The translations under genes and the position numbers were made by a program. A DNA stretch of 64,000 nucleotides. Origin: Candidatus Enterococcus ferrettii (GTDB lineage Bacteria; Bacillota; Bacilli; Lactobacillales; Enterococcaceae). The notes beneath the pieces are model-generated. The model saw only the letters and a list, made by a program, of their open reading frames with translations, had not been told where the DNA came from and did no database searches. Of the stretch, positions 27,335 through 36,641 are shown one piece after another (positions within the stretch are counted from its first letter, which is position 1; the number at the start of each line of letters is the position of its first letter). The stretch is taken from the NCBI RefSeq assembly GCF_017377655.1, contig NZ_JAFREL010000004.1:1-64000 (forward strand), written 5' to 3'.

Positions 27335-28393
27335 TTATGCGGTTAAATACAGGTTTTTCAATGCTTGAACTTCTTCTGAAGTAATTCCCAGTGCTGATTT
27401 TACGTAGTCTTCCACTGAATCATACTTCTCATCAATTGTTGCGAAGCTAGATTCTAAATAATCTCTTCGCGTATCGATCATCGCTTCTAAATAATCTAAG
27501 ACATCCTGATTATCTGTATACTTGGCATATTGTGCCATCTTGAATTTGGTACGTTCTTCTCGAACATCTTGAGTAATCAAATAATCCTTGATAATCTCTT
27601 CACGTTCAACACCAATAGTGGCTAAAATCAACGCAGCACCAAAACCCGTTCGATCCTTACCACCGCGACAATGCATAAAGGCTGGCAAATTTTCTTCCTT
27701 CAGCAATGCCTTCAGCATCTCCCGAAAAGACTCCTTAGCATGATCAGAAGTCACAAATTCACGATAATTTTTATGGAAAATAATGCCAGAACCATTTAAT
27801 TCCTCTGGTGGTACCGCACCATTCTCTAAATTCTTAACAATCAATTTGTTTTCTTCCTCAAAGCTGACGACTGCCCCAGCCGCTTCGGAAACAGTTGAAT
27901 TAGGATCACACTTGTAATAGTTTTTGACACTGGCAAAGGAATAATTAGGATTCAACTCCCGTTCCTGATCGTTGCGGAAATCAATAATACTATGGAAATT
28001 TATTCGTTTCAGGTAAGTAATGTCGGCATCCGTCAATTGACTCAGCTGATCGCCGCGGTACAACAGCCCCCATTTCACTTGCTGACCGTCTTTAGTATGG
28101 TAACCACCCATGTCTCGAACATTAATTGCACCCGTTAAAGGCAGCAATCGTTCTCCAAAGATTGAACTATTCACGGCTCCTTCTATTTGGTAATAATAAG
28201 GCCCTTGCTCCTTCTTTAATTCAAAAGAGAAGGAAGCTGACGATGTTTCCGTCAATACTTGCGTTACTTCTTCGGGTGATTTACCCACTAGCAGCTGACA
28301 AGCTTGCTGGTTAGGATTCAAAAAGGTTACTTCACACTGGTCGCCCTCCCGATAAAAATCAATATCTGGTAAGGTATATGGTTGTTTTATCAC
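27335..28393 (-). CDS. Tyrosine-phosphatase-like protein (Y_phosphatase3) in a PTS operon
   Basis: About 352 residues from the GTG at 28393, seven bases after GGAGG. Residues 1-85 look like a small beta domain. The rest is a protein tyrosine/serine phosphatase of the Y_phosphatase3 class: INVRDMGGYHTKDG, LLYRGDQL, and the signature HCRGGKDRTGFG with the catalytic Cys and Arg. Family members remove phosphate from proteins or small molecules. As last gene after EIIA-B-C-D it may dephosphorylate the imported sugar phosphate or a regulator; that is inference. Confidence 0.85.
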   Translation of the reverse strand: MIKQPYTLPDIDFYREGDQCEVTFLNPNQQACQLLVGKSPEEVTQVLTETSSASFSFELKKEQGPYYYQIEGAVNSSIFGERLLPLTGAINVRDMGGYHTKDGQQVKWGLLYRGDQLSQLTDADITYLKRINFHSIIDFRNDQERELNPNYSFASVKNYYKCDPNSTVSEAAGAVVSFEEENKLIVKNLENGAVPPEELNGSGIIFHKNYREFVTSDHAKESFREMLKALLKEENLPAFMHCRGGKDRTGFGAALILATIGVEREEIIKDYLITQDVREERTKFKMAQYAKYTDNQDVLDYLEAMIDTRRDYLESSFATIDEKYDSVEDYVKSALGITSEEVQALKNLYLTA

Positions 28394-28409
28394 TGATCGT
28401 CCTCCAATT

Positions 28410-29222
28410 TTATGCAAGAATTCCTAATACTGAAAGCAGTACGCCAAAAACTAAGGTGCCAACGATGAAAGAAACGGCATGTTTCCCCTTAGTCTTTTTC
28501 AAGGCTAGGATAAAGCCAACTGTTAAAAGCATTGGTAAAAGGTTCGGCATGATTTTATCCAGCATTTCCTGAACAACAATTTCATTTTCACCAATTTTAT
28601 AACTGATACCGACACTCATTTTAACTGTATTCACCAGCAAACCACCTACGACAGTACAACCTAAAACATTTGCCATCGTAGAAATTCGTTGAATCATAGC
28701 ACTGCCGCCCGTAGTCAGCAAATCAATACCTTTTTTATAACCATAGTGAACACCATAATAACGCATCAAAATGTTGACTGAGGCAAACATTACCAGCATC
28801 AAAATCGGACCTAAAGCATTTTTCTCCAAAGCTAAGGAAGCGCCGATACTACCACAAATCGGCAGCCAGGTGAACTTCATTAAGCTGTCCCCTAAACCGG
28901 CTAATGGTCCCATCATCCCTGTTTTTAGAGCAATAACTGATTCTTTCTCATCCTCGCTGGTCTTTTCTTCCATGGCAATTACTACACCTGCGATTAAGCC
29001 ATTCATAGTCGTCATACCGTTGAAGAATTCCAAATGCCGTTTCATTGCCCGTTTTCTACCTTCACTATCCTCTTCAGGATAAAGCTTTTCTAAGCTGGGA
29101 AGAATGCTGTAAAGCATCCCTAATGTCTGCATACGCTCATAGCCAAAAGAAATCGAACCAACATTTGTTCGCCAAAAGGCTTTATTCAATTCTCTTTTAG
29201 TAATTTTACTTTCTTCCATCAT
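28410..29222 (-). CDS. Mannose-class PTS component IID (sigma-54 operon)
   Basis: 270 residues with the IID signatures ELNKAFWRTNVGSISFGYER, MMGPLAGLGDSLMKFTWLP and GVHYGYKKGIDLL. Its ATG overlaps the stop codon of the IIC gene (TAATG). With IIC it forms the membrane part of the transporter. Confidence 0.92.
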   Translation of the reverse strand: MMEESKITKRELNKAFWRTNVGSISFGYERMQTLGMLYSILPSLEKLYPEEDSEGRKRAMKRHLEFFNGMTTMNGLIAGVVIAMEEKTSEDEKESVIALKTGMMGPLAGLGDSLMKFTWLPICGSIGASLALEKNALGPILMLVMFASVNILMRYYGVHYGYKKGIDLLTTGGSAMIQRISTMANVLGCTVVGGLLVNTVKMSVGISYKIGENEIVVQEMLDKIMPNLLPMLLTVGFILALKKTKGKHAVSFIVGTLVFGVLLSVLGILA

Positions 29223-30013
29223 TAGAGATCATAGCTCCCTTCCTCATCCTCTGATACTTGATTAACCGTTTGTTCTTCTGGGGCACTGTTTTTCTGATTG
29301 GCTGCCAAATCATAGACCGCAGCTGCTGCAATTCCGATGAAAGAAACAGCTAAAAGTGGTAGATCCAAATAAGCAACTAGCGTAAAGCCTAGCAAAACGA
29401 AAACCCACATCCGGCCTTTTAACATCATAGTCAACAGCATAGCAATCCCAACTGCTGGAATCATACTGGAGGCGGTACTCAATCCATTAATAATTGATTC
29501 TGGTAAAGCATTCAAAATATTTTCGACTGTGTCTGATCCCAAATAGATTGCCATAAATACTGGCACTGCACGGATCAAGAAGAGAAATGGTACCCCTTCA
29601 TATTGAATAAATTTGATTTTACCGAAGTCGCCATTTTCAGCTGCTCGATCGGCTTGGTGAATAATAAAGCTGGCAGCGGTATTCCATAAAACTAATAATT
29701 GCTGACAAAGAATTGAGGCTGGAACCGCGATGGTGACTCCGGCAGCTACGCCCCCGCCAGTCAGGATTCCCATAGCTGTTCCTACAACTGCACCCGACAC
29801 TACATCCGGTGAACTATAAGCACCCACGTTTCCGACACCCATCCACATTAACTCAAGTGTTGCACCAATTACTAACCCTTGGCCTAAATCTCCTAATAAT
29901 AACCCTACAACTGCCCCACATGGCAACGGTCTGCGCAACCCAAACTGTGGCCCCTTATCATCCAAGGAACAAATCCCAGCCCAGATTGCAACAAGAATAG
30001 CCGATTGTAACAT
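29222..30013 (-). CDS. Mannose-class PTS component IIC (sigma-54 operon)
   Basis: 263 residues with the hydrophobic IIC motifs PCGAVVGLLLGDLGQGLVIG and ATLELMWMGVGNVGAYSSPD. The tail is acidic, as in the sorbose IIC. It starts after GGGGGAAGTGGG. The sugar is not known. Mannose, fructose, sorbose and amino-sugar transporters share this sequence class. Confidence 0.92.
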   Translation of the reverse strand: MLQSAILVAIWAGICSLDDKGPQFGLRRPLPCGAVVGLLLGDLGQGLVIGATLELMWMGVGNVGAYSSPDVVSGAVVGTAMGILTGGGVAAGVTIAVPASILCQQLLVLWNTAASFIIHQADRAAENGDFGKIKFIQYEGVPFLFLIRAVPVFMAIYLGSDTVENILNALPESIINGLSTASSMIPAVGIAMLLTMMLKGRMWVFVLLGFTLVAYLDLPLLAVSFIGIAAAAVYDLAANQKNSAPEEQTVNQVSEDEEGSYDL

Positions 30014-30025
30014 CCCACTTCCCCC

Positions 30026-30490
30026 TTAGCTTAATGTTTCTTTTTTGTCTTTTGGTACCATTTGAATAAATACATCTACCCCATCTGCAATCATCGCATC
30101 CAAAGCAGCTTTTTCCTGATCTGTCACTGATACTGCTTTTGACAGGCGGTTATTGCGTTCTTCATTGTATCGAATACCACCGACGTTGACTGATTCTAAT
30201 GACAAGCCGTTTTGGTGAACATCATGAACATCAATCGGATTGCTGAACAGCAGCATGCTTTTCTTTTTGATTGGATTTTTCTTAACAATGGAATTGAATT
30301 GGCCTACTCCAAATACATGAACCTTTACATTGGCTGGTGCTGTCATCATCAAAACGGATTTTTGAACAGAGTCGTTTACTAACTTATCATTAACAATAAT
30401 AATCTGTTCAATTCCATATTCATTCACCCAACCTGTCACTACCTGACCATGAATCAAGCGATCATCAATTCTAACTAATTGTATACTCAT
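30026..30490 (-). CDS. Mannose-class PTS component IIB (sigma-54 operon)
   Basis: 154 residues, phosphorylated at His14 in VRIDDRLIHGQVVTG. Its start lies inside the end of the IIA gene (20-base overlap), so translation is coupled. It transfers phosphate from IIA to the sugar at the IIC-IID channel. Confidence 0.94.
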   Translation of the reverse strand: MSIQLVRIDDRLIHGQVVTGWVNEYGIEQIIIVNDKLVNDSVQKSVLMMTAPANVKVHVFGVGQFNSIVKKNPIKKKSMLLFSNPIDVHDVHQNGLSLESVNVGGIRYNEERNNRLSKAVSVTDQEKAALDAMIADGVDVFIQMVPKDKKETLS

Positions 30491-30908
30491 CTTCTTCGTC
30501 TTCCTTTCGTGATAAAATATCGTTCAATATGTTGAAGCTGTTTTGATGCGACTGACAAAGAATCTCCTTGATTTCTTCCAATGTCTTTTGTCGATTCACA
30601 AATAATTCCAGCAACATTGGCAGATTGAAGCCGGTAATGCCTAGAACATTTTCCTTTGTCATAACGATTGTTCCAGCAACATTGCTTGGGGTTCCACCTA
30701 AAATATCAGACAGCAACAACACCCCATTTGAATCATCCACCGTTTCTAATACTTCCTGTAATTCACTTACTACAGCATCCAAATCTTTCTCCGGTGTCAC
30801 CGCGACAGTGGCGACATTATCTAATTCTCCAATAATCATTTCCGCGCTTTTTAGTGCCTCCTGCGCATAATAACCATGACTCATTAATACGACTGCAACT
30901 TCCTTCAC
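30471..30908 (-). CDS. Mannose-class PTS component IIA (sigma-54 operon)
   Basis: 145 residues with a GTG start after GAGGAGGGATCAGCT. VVLMSHGYYAQEALKSAEMI holds the phosphorylated His11, and LLSDILGGTPSNVAGT is the second IIA motif. It is the first gene behind a -24/-12 promoter and is divergent from a LevR-type activator that has its own IIA-like domain. Confidence 0.93.
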   Translation of the reverse strand: MKEVAVVLMSHGYYAQEALKSAEMIIGELDNVATVAVTPEKDLDAVVSELQEVLETVDDSNGVLLLSDILGGTPSNVAGTIVMTKENVLGITGFNLPMLLELFVNRQKTLEEIKEILCQSHQNSFNILNDILSRKEDEEDEYTIS

Positions 30909-30936
30909 AGCTGATCCCTCCTCTTCGCTTTACTAT

Positions 30937-30955
30937 AAAGCAAGTGCCGTGCCAA
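30937..30955 (-). promoter_or_regulatory. Sigma-54 (-24/-12) promoter
   Basis: The minus strand reads TTGGCACGGCACTTGCTTT, which matches the sigma-54 consensus TGGCAC-N5-TTGC exactly in spacing and invariant GG/GC. It lies about 30 bases from the IIA start codon and faces away from the activator gene. Confidence 0.93.
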
Positions 30956-31023
30956 TACGGATTAAGAACCGTATTCCCTCGACTCAGATGATAAAAAAAG
31001 CCGGTAGCTGATTGATAATCAAT
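30954..31023. promoter_or_regulatory. Probable binding sites of the LevR-type activator
   Basis: Upstream of the -24 box, AATACGG and CCGTATT form an inverted repeat with an 8-base spacer (30954-30975). Further upstream ATTGATAATCAAT is a perfect 13-base palindrome (31011-31023). A further AATACGG lies at 31074-31080, close to the activator's ribosome site. Activators of this class bind such dyads 80-150 bases upstream of the promoter; which dyad is used is not known. Confidence 0.5.
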
Positions 31024-31092
31024 ACGCTTTCCGTTAGAATGAGGAAAAATAAGACGGATAACACGGTTTATGAATACGGATAGGAGGAAATA

Positions 31093-33924
31093 ATGAAACG
31101 GATCAATAAAATTCATACGCTTGTAAAAGAATATACGAAAAACATTCAGCGAAGTGATTTATTGGATAAAAAAGTCGGAATTACTTCGGTGGATCTGGCG
31201 GAGCAAACAGATATCTTGCGGAACAACGTTTCACAGGATTTAAATCAGCTTCATAGGGAATTGAAACTGATCAAAATTAAAGGCAAGCCAGTACGCTATT
31301 TGGATGCGGAACAAATCGCTGTCCTGCTGGGTGGAAAAATCCAGTCCAAGGATCTATTGTTCCAGTCGGCGGCCGAATTACTAGAGGCTCCAGTCCAAGC
31401 AAACGATCAAGGCGACCCCTTCCGTTCATTGATTGGGGCCGCTGGCAGCTTATCCCCAATTATTCAGTCAGCGAAGGCCTCGATTCTGTATCCACCTTTT
31501 GGGCTGCATACCCTTTTGCTGGGAGAATCTGGTACCGGTAAGAGCCTATTTGCGGAAGTGATGTATCACTATGGACAAACCGAGGGCGTGTTTAAAGAGG
31601 ATAGTGCCTTCATTCGTTTCAATTGTGCCGATTATGCTACCAATCCTCAGTTTTTAATGAGTATGCTATTTGGTACCCGCAAAGGGGCTTACACCGGTGC
31701 GGATGAGGAACGGGCGGGATTGATTGAGGCTGCAGATGGCGGGGTATTGTTTTTAGACGAGATTCATCGGTTGCCTCCAGAGGGACAGGAAATGCTGTTT
31801 CATTTCATGGATCAGCACACCTATCGCCGGATGGGAGAAACTACCAATGAACGAACCTCCAAGGTATTGATCATTGGTGCAACCACCGAAACTGTCAGCA
31901 ACCACTTGTTAACTACCTTTTTAAGACGAATTCCTGCGACAATTTGGTTGCCTAATCTGGAAGAACGGGGAGCCAAGGAACGTTTGGAATTGCTTGAGTT
32001 TTACAGTCGACAGGAAGCGGAAAAGCTGCATTCTCCGGTGGAGTTTTCTCGCAATGCTTTGTTCCTGCTGAGCTGTTACCCAGCAAAAGGCAACTTAGGC
32101 CAGCTGCGCAGCGATCTGCAATTGACGATTGCCCGGGCTTATTTAGAAACTCGGCAAAATAATTCTTCCCGGGTTCATGTCACTAGTAAAATGTTGCCAA
32201 CGTACATTGTGCAGCGCAAGGAAGCCTTATCCCAAGAAAAAAGAAACCTGGTAGAAAAGCTGCTGCCAACGGATAAGCTGGTGATTTATCCTACTCCGAA
32301 GGAAAAACCTTCTGACCAACTAGTCATTGAACATGATTTTGTTAATTACTATTTGAATCAGCTGCTGACCTCTAAAGGCAGTGTTGATTTGGAGCAGCTG
32401 TTCCATGAATACACCTTGGAAATTAGTAAAAACACCTTATACGAAGACAGCTACTCAGTATTGTTTGATCCTCTAACCCAAGAAATATCAGCAGTGCTGG
32501 CAGAGCTCTTAGTCGAGGAATATAAGCTGAATTTTGAGGAAAATATTTATTTGTCCTTGGCGTTGTTTATCCGAAATATTCAGCAGTCCAATGGTAAACG
32601 AGTGAATACAGTGTTCCCTGAGGATGAAATTCATTTATCCGATCAGGCAGTTAAAACCGCAAAAAAAATGGTTGAAATCATTGAGAAACGCTTCAATATC
32701 GTCTGTGATACCAATGAGTTGACCGTTTTAGCTACCATCATTCATACCTTGATTGAAGGACGGCAAAACCAGGAGATTCGTTTTTTAGTGGTGGCCCATG
32801 GTGAAGCTACCGCTACTAGCTTGGCCAATACGATCAACCATTTGTTGAATACGGATATTGTTTTAGGATTAGATATGCCTTTGACCATGAGTCCAACTGA
32901 AACAGTGGTAGAGATTGAAAAGGTGGTCAAAAGCTTCCCTTCCACTCACTCGTGGATTCTCTTTGTAGATATGGGTTCCTTGATTCAGCTGGACAAGCAA
33001 ATCAAGCAATCAGAGGATCAGAATTTCTATGTAATGGAAACAACAGATATTTTGATTATTCTGGAAAGTGTCCGAAAGGTCCTGTTCACCTCGCGAACTG
33101 CAGAGCACATTGTCGCAGATATCGCCAAAATGTCCGAGCTGCAAAACGACAAGCTGCAGCGGAAAATCAAGGAGTACCTGTCGATTCGGATGAATCGGGT
33201 CATTTATACGGTCTGTTCTTCTGGCGAAGGGGTAGCCCTGTTTCTGGAAAAAATCATCGGCGACTTTTTGCGTGAGAACCACATCTATGATGTACAGATT
33301 ATCCCATTGAACGGCACCCAGCAGGAAGTTGGGCAATTAATTCGTTCCACTTCTCAGGACAAAGAAGTGGTTAGTGTCATCGGCAGTATTGAACCCAAGA
33401 ATCTAACCTCGCCGTTCCTCTCCTTGAATGATATTTTAATGGGACAAGGACTGAATCAGCTGCTCTATCTTTTAGGAGAAGAACGAGCCCCAGCTCAAAA
33501 GGAACATTCCATCGAGAAAGCGACTCAAAGTTTAGTTCTGCAGCTGTGTCAAGAAACCTTAGATAAATATCTGATGTACTTGTCAGCCAACAAGATTACA
33601 CCTATGCTGATGCATTTTATCGAAGAGCTGGAAAAACAGCTGGAGGAAAGCTTCAGCAACAATCTTCTGACTAAGCTGTTTATTCATACAGGGTGTTTAC
33701 TGGAACGAATTCTTTTCAAGGAGCAGCCGCTGGCCATTACGCCAGAGGATGAGGACTGGGTAAAAACGCAAGGACGTGCTCTGGATGTCTTGGTGCAGGA
33801 AGCATTGAAACCGATGGAGGATTTGCTGCAGCTTTCAGTCAATCTACAGGAGCGGTATTATCTAATTCAACTGCTGTTAGAAAATTTTCCTCATTTAGTA
33901 GCAAAAAATGCGCTAGCTGATTAA
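31093..33924 (+). CDS. LevR-type sigma-54-dependent transcriptional activator with PRDs
   Basis: 943 residues, the typical length. An N-terminal winged helix (about 20-75) precedes an AAA+ domain with Walker A GESGTGKS (144-151), the sigma-54 contact loop GAYTGA (198-203) and Walker B GGVLFLDEIH (216-225). After that come a PTS regulation domain (about 430-540), an EIIA-Man-like domain (FLVVAHGEATATSLANTI), an EIIB-like region and a second PRD. It should activate the divergent PTS operon with RNA polymerase-sigma-54, modulated by phosphorylation from HPr and EIIB. The ATG follows AGGAGGAAATA. Confidence 0.95.
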   Translation: MKRINKIHTLVKEYTKNIQRSDLLDKKVGITSVDLAEQTDILRNNVSQDLNQLHRELKLIKIKGKPVRYLDAEQIAVLLGGKIQSKDLLFQSAAELLEAPVQANDQGDPFRSLIGAAGSLSPIIQSAKASILYPPFGLHTLLLGESGTGKSLFAEVMYHYGQTEGVFKEDSAFIRFNCADYATNPQFLMSMLFGTRKGAYTGADEERAGLIEAADGGVLFLDEIHRLPPEGQEMLFHFMDQHTYRRMGETTNERTSKVLIIGATTETVSNHLLTTFLRRIPATIWLPNLEERGAKERLELLEFYSRQEAEKLHSPVEFSRNALFLLSCYPAKGNLGQLRSDLQLTIARAYLETRQNNSSRVHVTSKMLPTYIVQRKEALSQEKRNLVEKLLPTDKLVIYPTPKEKPSDQLVIEHDFVNYYLNQLLTSKGSVDLEQLFHEYTLEISKNTLYEDSYSVLFDPLTQEISAVLAELLVEEYKLNFEENIYLSLALFIRNIQQSNGKRVNTVFPEDEIHLSDQAVKTAKKMVEIIEKRFNIVCDTNELTVLATIIHTLIEGRQNQEIRFLVVAHGEATATSLANTINHLLNTDIVLGLDMPLTMSPTETVVEIEKVVKSFPSTHSWILFVDMGSLIQLDKQIKQSEDQNFYVMETTDILIILESVRKVLFTSRTAEHIVADIAKMSELQNDKLQRKIKEYLSIRMNRVIYTVCSSGEGVALFLEKIIGDFLRENHIYDVQIIPLNGTQQEVGQLIRSTSQDKEVVSVIGSIEPKNLTSPFLSLNDILMGQGLNQLLYLLGEERAPAQKEHSIEKATQSLVLQLCQETLDKYLMYLSANKITPMLMHFIEELEKQLEESFSNNLLTKLFIHTGCLLERILFKEQPLAITPEDEDWVKTQGRALDVLVQEALKPMEDLLQLSVNLQERYYLIQLLLENFPHLVAKNALAD

Positions 33925-34051
33925 TACTGACGCTTTTTTGGGGGACTTGCTTGAAGCAGAGCTACAGTTGTATAAGCATAGAATAACTAGCCTTCGCAGC
34001 TATAGCTGCACTTCGTATCGCTCTCATTAGTTAGTAAGAAACTTTCGAATG

Positions 34052-34110
34052 AAGCTGGATCATCGTAAAAACAGGCATTGTCCTTTTACGATGATCCAGC
34101 TTATTTTTTT
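34052..34110 (+). terminator. Terminator below the LevR-type gene
   Basis: AAGCTGGATCATCGTAAAA pairs with TTTTACGATGATCCAGCTT across a 13-base loop and is followed by ATTTTTTT. The 125 bases between the activator stop and this stem show only a small palindrome (GCAGCTATAGCTGC). Confidence 0.92.
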
Positions 34111-34135
34111 GGAGAATGATCGCTTCACTCGCAAC

Positions 34136-35044
34136 CTATCGCTCCACAAATCTTACTCCATGAATTCCCTCTGGTTGAAGCTTGGATATATTCTCTAAAA
34201 TAAATTCTGCGAATCGGCGTGAAGCCAGAGACATCGTTTGCCAGTTGCGCCAGCCAAGAGCAACCGTTCGCTCTGGTTGTTCTGTGATCTCAAGAATCGC
34301 TACCTTATCCTGCAAGCCAGCCAATGTCAAACTATACATAATTGACACCCCCATACGCCGCTGGATCATCTCCAGAATTGCAGAGTCATCATAGATTGTA
34401 TACTGAATGTTGGGTTCAAGCTGTTTTTGAGAAAAGGACTTCAATGCAACGCTGAACTCTCCTTCGTCTAAAAGGATAAAGGTCTCCTGTGCCAGCTGCT
34501 TTAAACTAATTTTATTTTCAGCAGATAATGAGTGATCCTTAGGCAAAACCGCCAACATCTCATCGTGATAAATTGGCTGTGTCTCTACCCCCTCGACACT
34601 ATGGTGATTTAAAAACCCGAAATCAACCTGATCATTCTTGATCCAGCTGCCAATACTGGAGGACTCTCCCTGAAAAAGCTCAAAGCTGACCTGCGGATAC
34701 TCCTGCTTGAACATTCCCATCAGCTGTGGCAGGAAATTTTTACTGACACTGTTAAATGCACCAATACGGATTGTACTAGCTTCCAAGCCATGCAGCTCCC
34801 GCTGCTTTTTTGCCAACTGTTTTTCAGCAACTTCGATCGCTTGCAAATAGGGAAAAAATTGTTCTCCGTCGCTCGTCAAGAGGATACCGTCTTTCCCACG
34901 ATTAACCAGAAGGGTGCCTAATTCCCGTTCCAACGATTTAATAATCTGACTGACCGCACTTTGAGAATAGCCTAATTTTTGTGCGGCCTTTGTAAAACTC
35001 CCAGTTTCGATCACTTGGCAAAACACACTGTATTTTGAGATCAT
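34136..35044 (-). CDS. LysR-family transcriptional regulator
   Basis: 302 residues with the N-terminal helix-turn-helix GSFTKAAQKLGYSQSAVSQI (about 14-33) and a LysR substrate-binding domain. The start is an ATG after GGAGGATAAAAA. It is divergent from the triple-RidA gene with about 220 bases between them, and LysR regulators usually control the divergent neighbour. Its ligand is unknown. Confidence 0.92.
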   Translation of the reverse strand: MISKYSVFCQVIETGSFTKAAQKLGYSQSAVSQIIKSLERELGTLLVNRGKDGILLTSDGEQFFPYLQAIEVAEKQLAKKQRELHGLEASTIRIGAFNSVSKNFLPQLMGMFKQEYPQVSFELFQGESSSIGSWIKNDQVDFGFLNHHSVEGVETQPIYHDEMLAVLPKDHSLSAENKISLKQLAQETFILLDEGEFSVALKSFSQKQLEPNIQYTIYDDSAILEMIQRRMGVSIMYSLTLAGLQDKVAILEITEQPERTVALGWRNWQTMSLASRRFAEFILENISKLQPEGIHGVRFVER

Positions 35045-35264
35045 TTTTTATCCTCCATTAGAATTGCTTATGGATGTATTATAATCATTCGTTTTACTAT
35101 GGTAAAGAGGCTATTTATAATGGTGGTTAAATGAAAGGAGCCCTTATATTAAAAAAGAGAATTTGATTCATCATGCCTATTCTATTAAGGTTTTTAGGAT
35201 TGACCCTAGGCACGGCTACACTGAGGGCTCATCCACACATCACAGATCCAGAAAGGAAGTAATT

Positions 35265-36536
35265 ATGAGTAAAGACAACGTAGTTTTAGCAAGAAACACA
35301 AAAAATGCACCAATGGATGAGTTAAGTTCACAGACTGTCGCTTTTTCCCATTACAATAATTTTTCAGCACAATTGCCGATTGACCCGCAAACTGGAAAAT
35401 TAGTTGATGGCGGCTTCAAAGCACAAGCCGAGCAAGCTTTTAAAAATGTGGCAGCCATCGTCGAAAGTATCGATCACGTTATGAGCGATGTCGTACGATT
35501 GACGATTTTTATCAAGGATTTTCGCGATTTAGATGCTGCGGACGAAGTATACCAAACATATTTTGCAAACTATTTTCCAACAAAAACAGTCGTTGCAGTC
35601 GACTCTTTGCCGATGGATGCACTGATTCAAGTAGAAGCCTTGCTCTCAAATGGTGAAGGAACGATTCCAGAAGCACCACAGGCAGGTGATTTAATTAAGC
35701 TGACCAATCATACTGAGACAGCACCTCATTGTGCTTTATCTAGTCAAATTGTCGCTTTTTCTCACTACACAAACCTGTCCGCACAATTACCGATTGATCC
35801 ACAAACTGGTCGTATGGTAGCTGGTGATATCAAGGTACAGACTGCACAATGCTTAAAAAATATCAAAGCAATTTTAACAAGTGTTGATGTTCCATTGGAT
35901 GATATCGTTAAAACAACTATTTTTGTTAAAAATTTAAGCGAAATGAAAGCGGTTAACGATGTCTATCGTACGTTTTTCCCTGACTCTGGAATCGCAAGAA
36001 CGGTGGGTTATCTTCCTGCACGGACTGTCGTGGCAGTTAAAGATTTGCCGCTAGGGGCAGATGTGCAGATTGAAGCCGTGGTGTCTTATGGCGACGGCAC
36101 ACCGCCGCAAGCCGTAGAGGATCGTCACGGATTAATCCTTGAAGCGAACAATACTTCTGCTGCTTGGAAATGTTCATTGGGCACACAAACCGTCGCCTTT
36201 TCTCATTATAATAATCTTTCGGCGCAATTACCGATTGCACCAACTACTAATAAGATCGTTGCTGATGATGTAAAAGCACAGGCAGAGCAATGTTTAAAGA
36301 ATATCAAAGCCGTAATCGAGAGCGTTGACCATGTAATGGAGGATGTAGTGAAGGTCAATATTTTTGTGAAAAACATGTCAGATATGACTGCGGTAAACGA
36401 AGTATATCGTACATTTTTCCCAGAAGGCACGCCTGCCCGTCGCGTCGTCGGTGTCAGCGAGCTGCCAAAAGGTGCGTTGATTCAAATGGATGCGATTGTT
36501 GGCAATGCCGAAGGAACTCCACCACTGGTTAACTAG
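35265..36536 (+). CDS. Three RidA (YjgF/YER057c/UK114) domains fused in one protein
   Basis: 423 residues from the ATG at 35265 (site AAAGGAAGTAATT). The chain is three homologous repeats, about 1-135, 145-280 and 290-420. Each repeats the pattern TVAFSHYNN.SAQLPI, KNI.A...SVD and AV..VY.T.F. RidA proteins are normally about 125-residue trimers that hydrolyse reactive enamines and imines. The substrate arginine of the PAR motif is Lys107 in repeat 1, Arg253 in repeat 2 and Arg392 in repeat 3. Repeat 2 has an extra segment before PAR, and repeat 3 has Asp in place of the usual Glu (MDAIV). So the fusion may be an internal pseudo-trimer with unequal active sites. Confidence 0.92.
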   Translation: MSKDNVVLARNTKNAPMDELSSQTVAFSHYNNFSAQLPIDPQTGKLVDGGFKAQAEQAFKNVAAIVESIDHVMSDVVRLTIFIKDFRDLDAADEVYQTYFANYFPTKTVVAVDSLPMDALIQVEALLSNGEGTIPEAPQAGDLIKLTNHTETAPHCALSSQIVAFSHYTNLSAQLPIDPQTGRMVAGDIKVQTAQCLKNIKAILTSVDVPLDDIVKTTIFVKNLSEMKAVNDVYRTFFPDSGIARTVGYLPARTVVAVKDLPLGADVQIEAVVSYGDGTPPQAVEDRHGLILEANNTSAAWKCSLGTQTVAFSHYNNLSAQLPIAPTTNKIVADDVKAQAEQCLKNIKAVIESVDHVMEDVVKVNIFVKNMSDMTAVNEVYRTFFPEGTPARRVVGVSELPKGALIQMDAIVGNAEGTPPLVN

Positions 36537-36563
36537 AAATCCTAAACACGGAAGAACAATTTT

Positions 36564-36606
36564 AAAGACAAGAAATTTTGCTGTAAAACCAAAATTTCTT
36601 GTCTTT
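36564..36606 (+). terminator. Terminator of the triple-RidA gene
   Basis: AAAGACAAGAAATTTTG and AAAATTTCTTGTCTTT form a 15-bp stem. It lies between two converging genes. Confidence 0.85.
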
Positions 36607-36641
36607 ATTGTTAACCAGCGAAGGTTGTCATTGTTCTATTT

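Noticed and set aside
30817-31116. A 99-codon minus-strand frame across the sigma-54 promoter region
   Set aside because: It spans the promoter, the dyads and the IIA start, and has no ribosome site, so it is chance.
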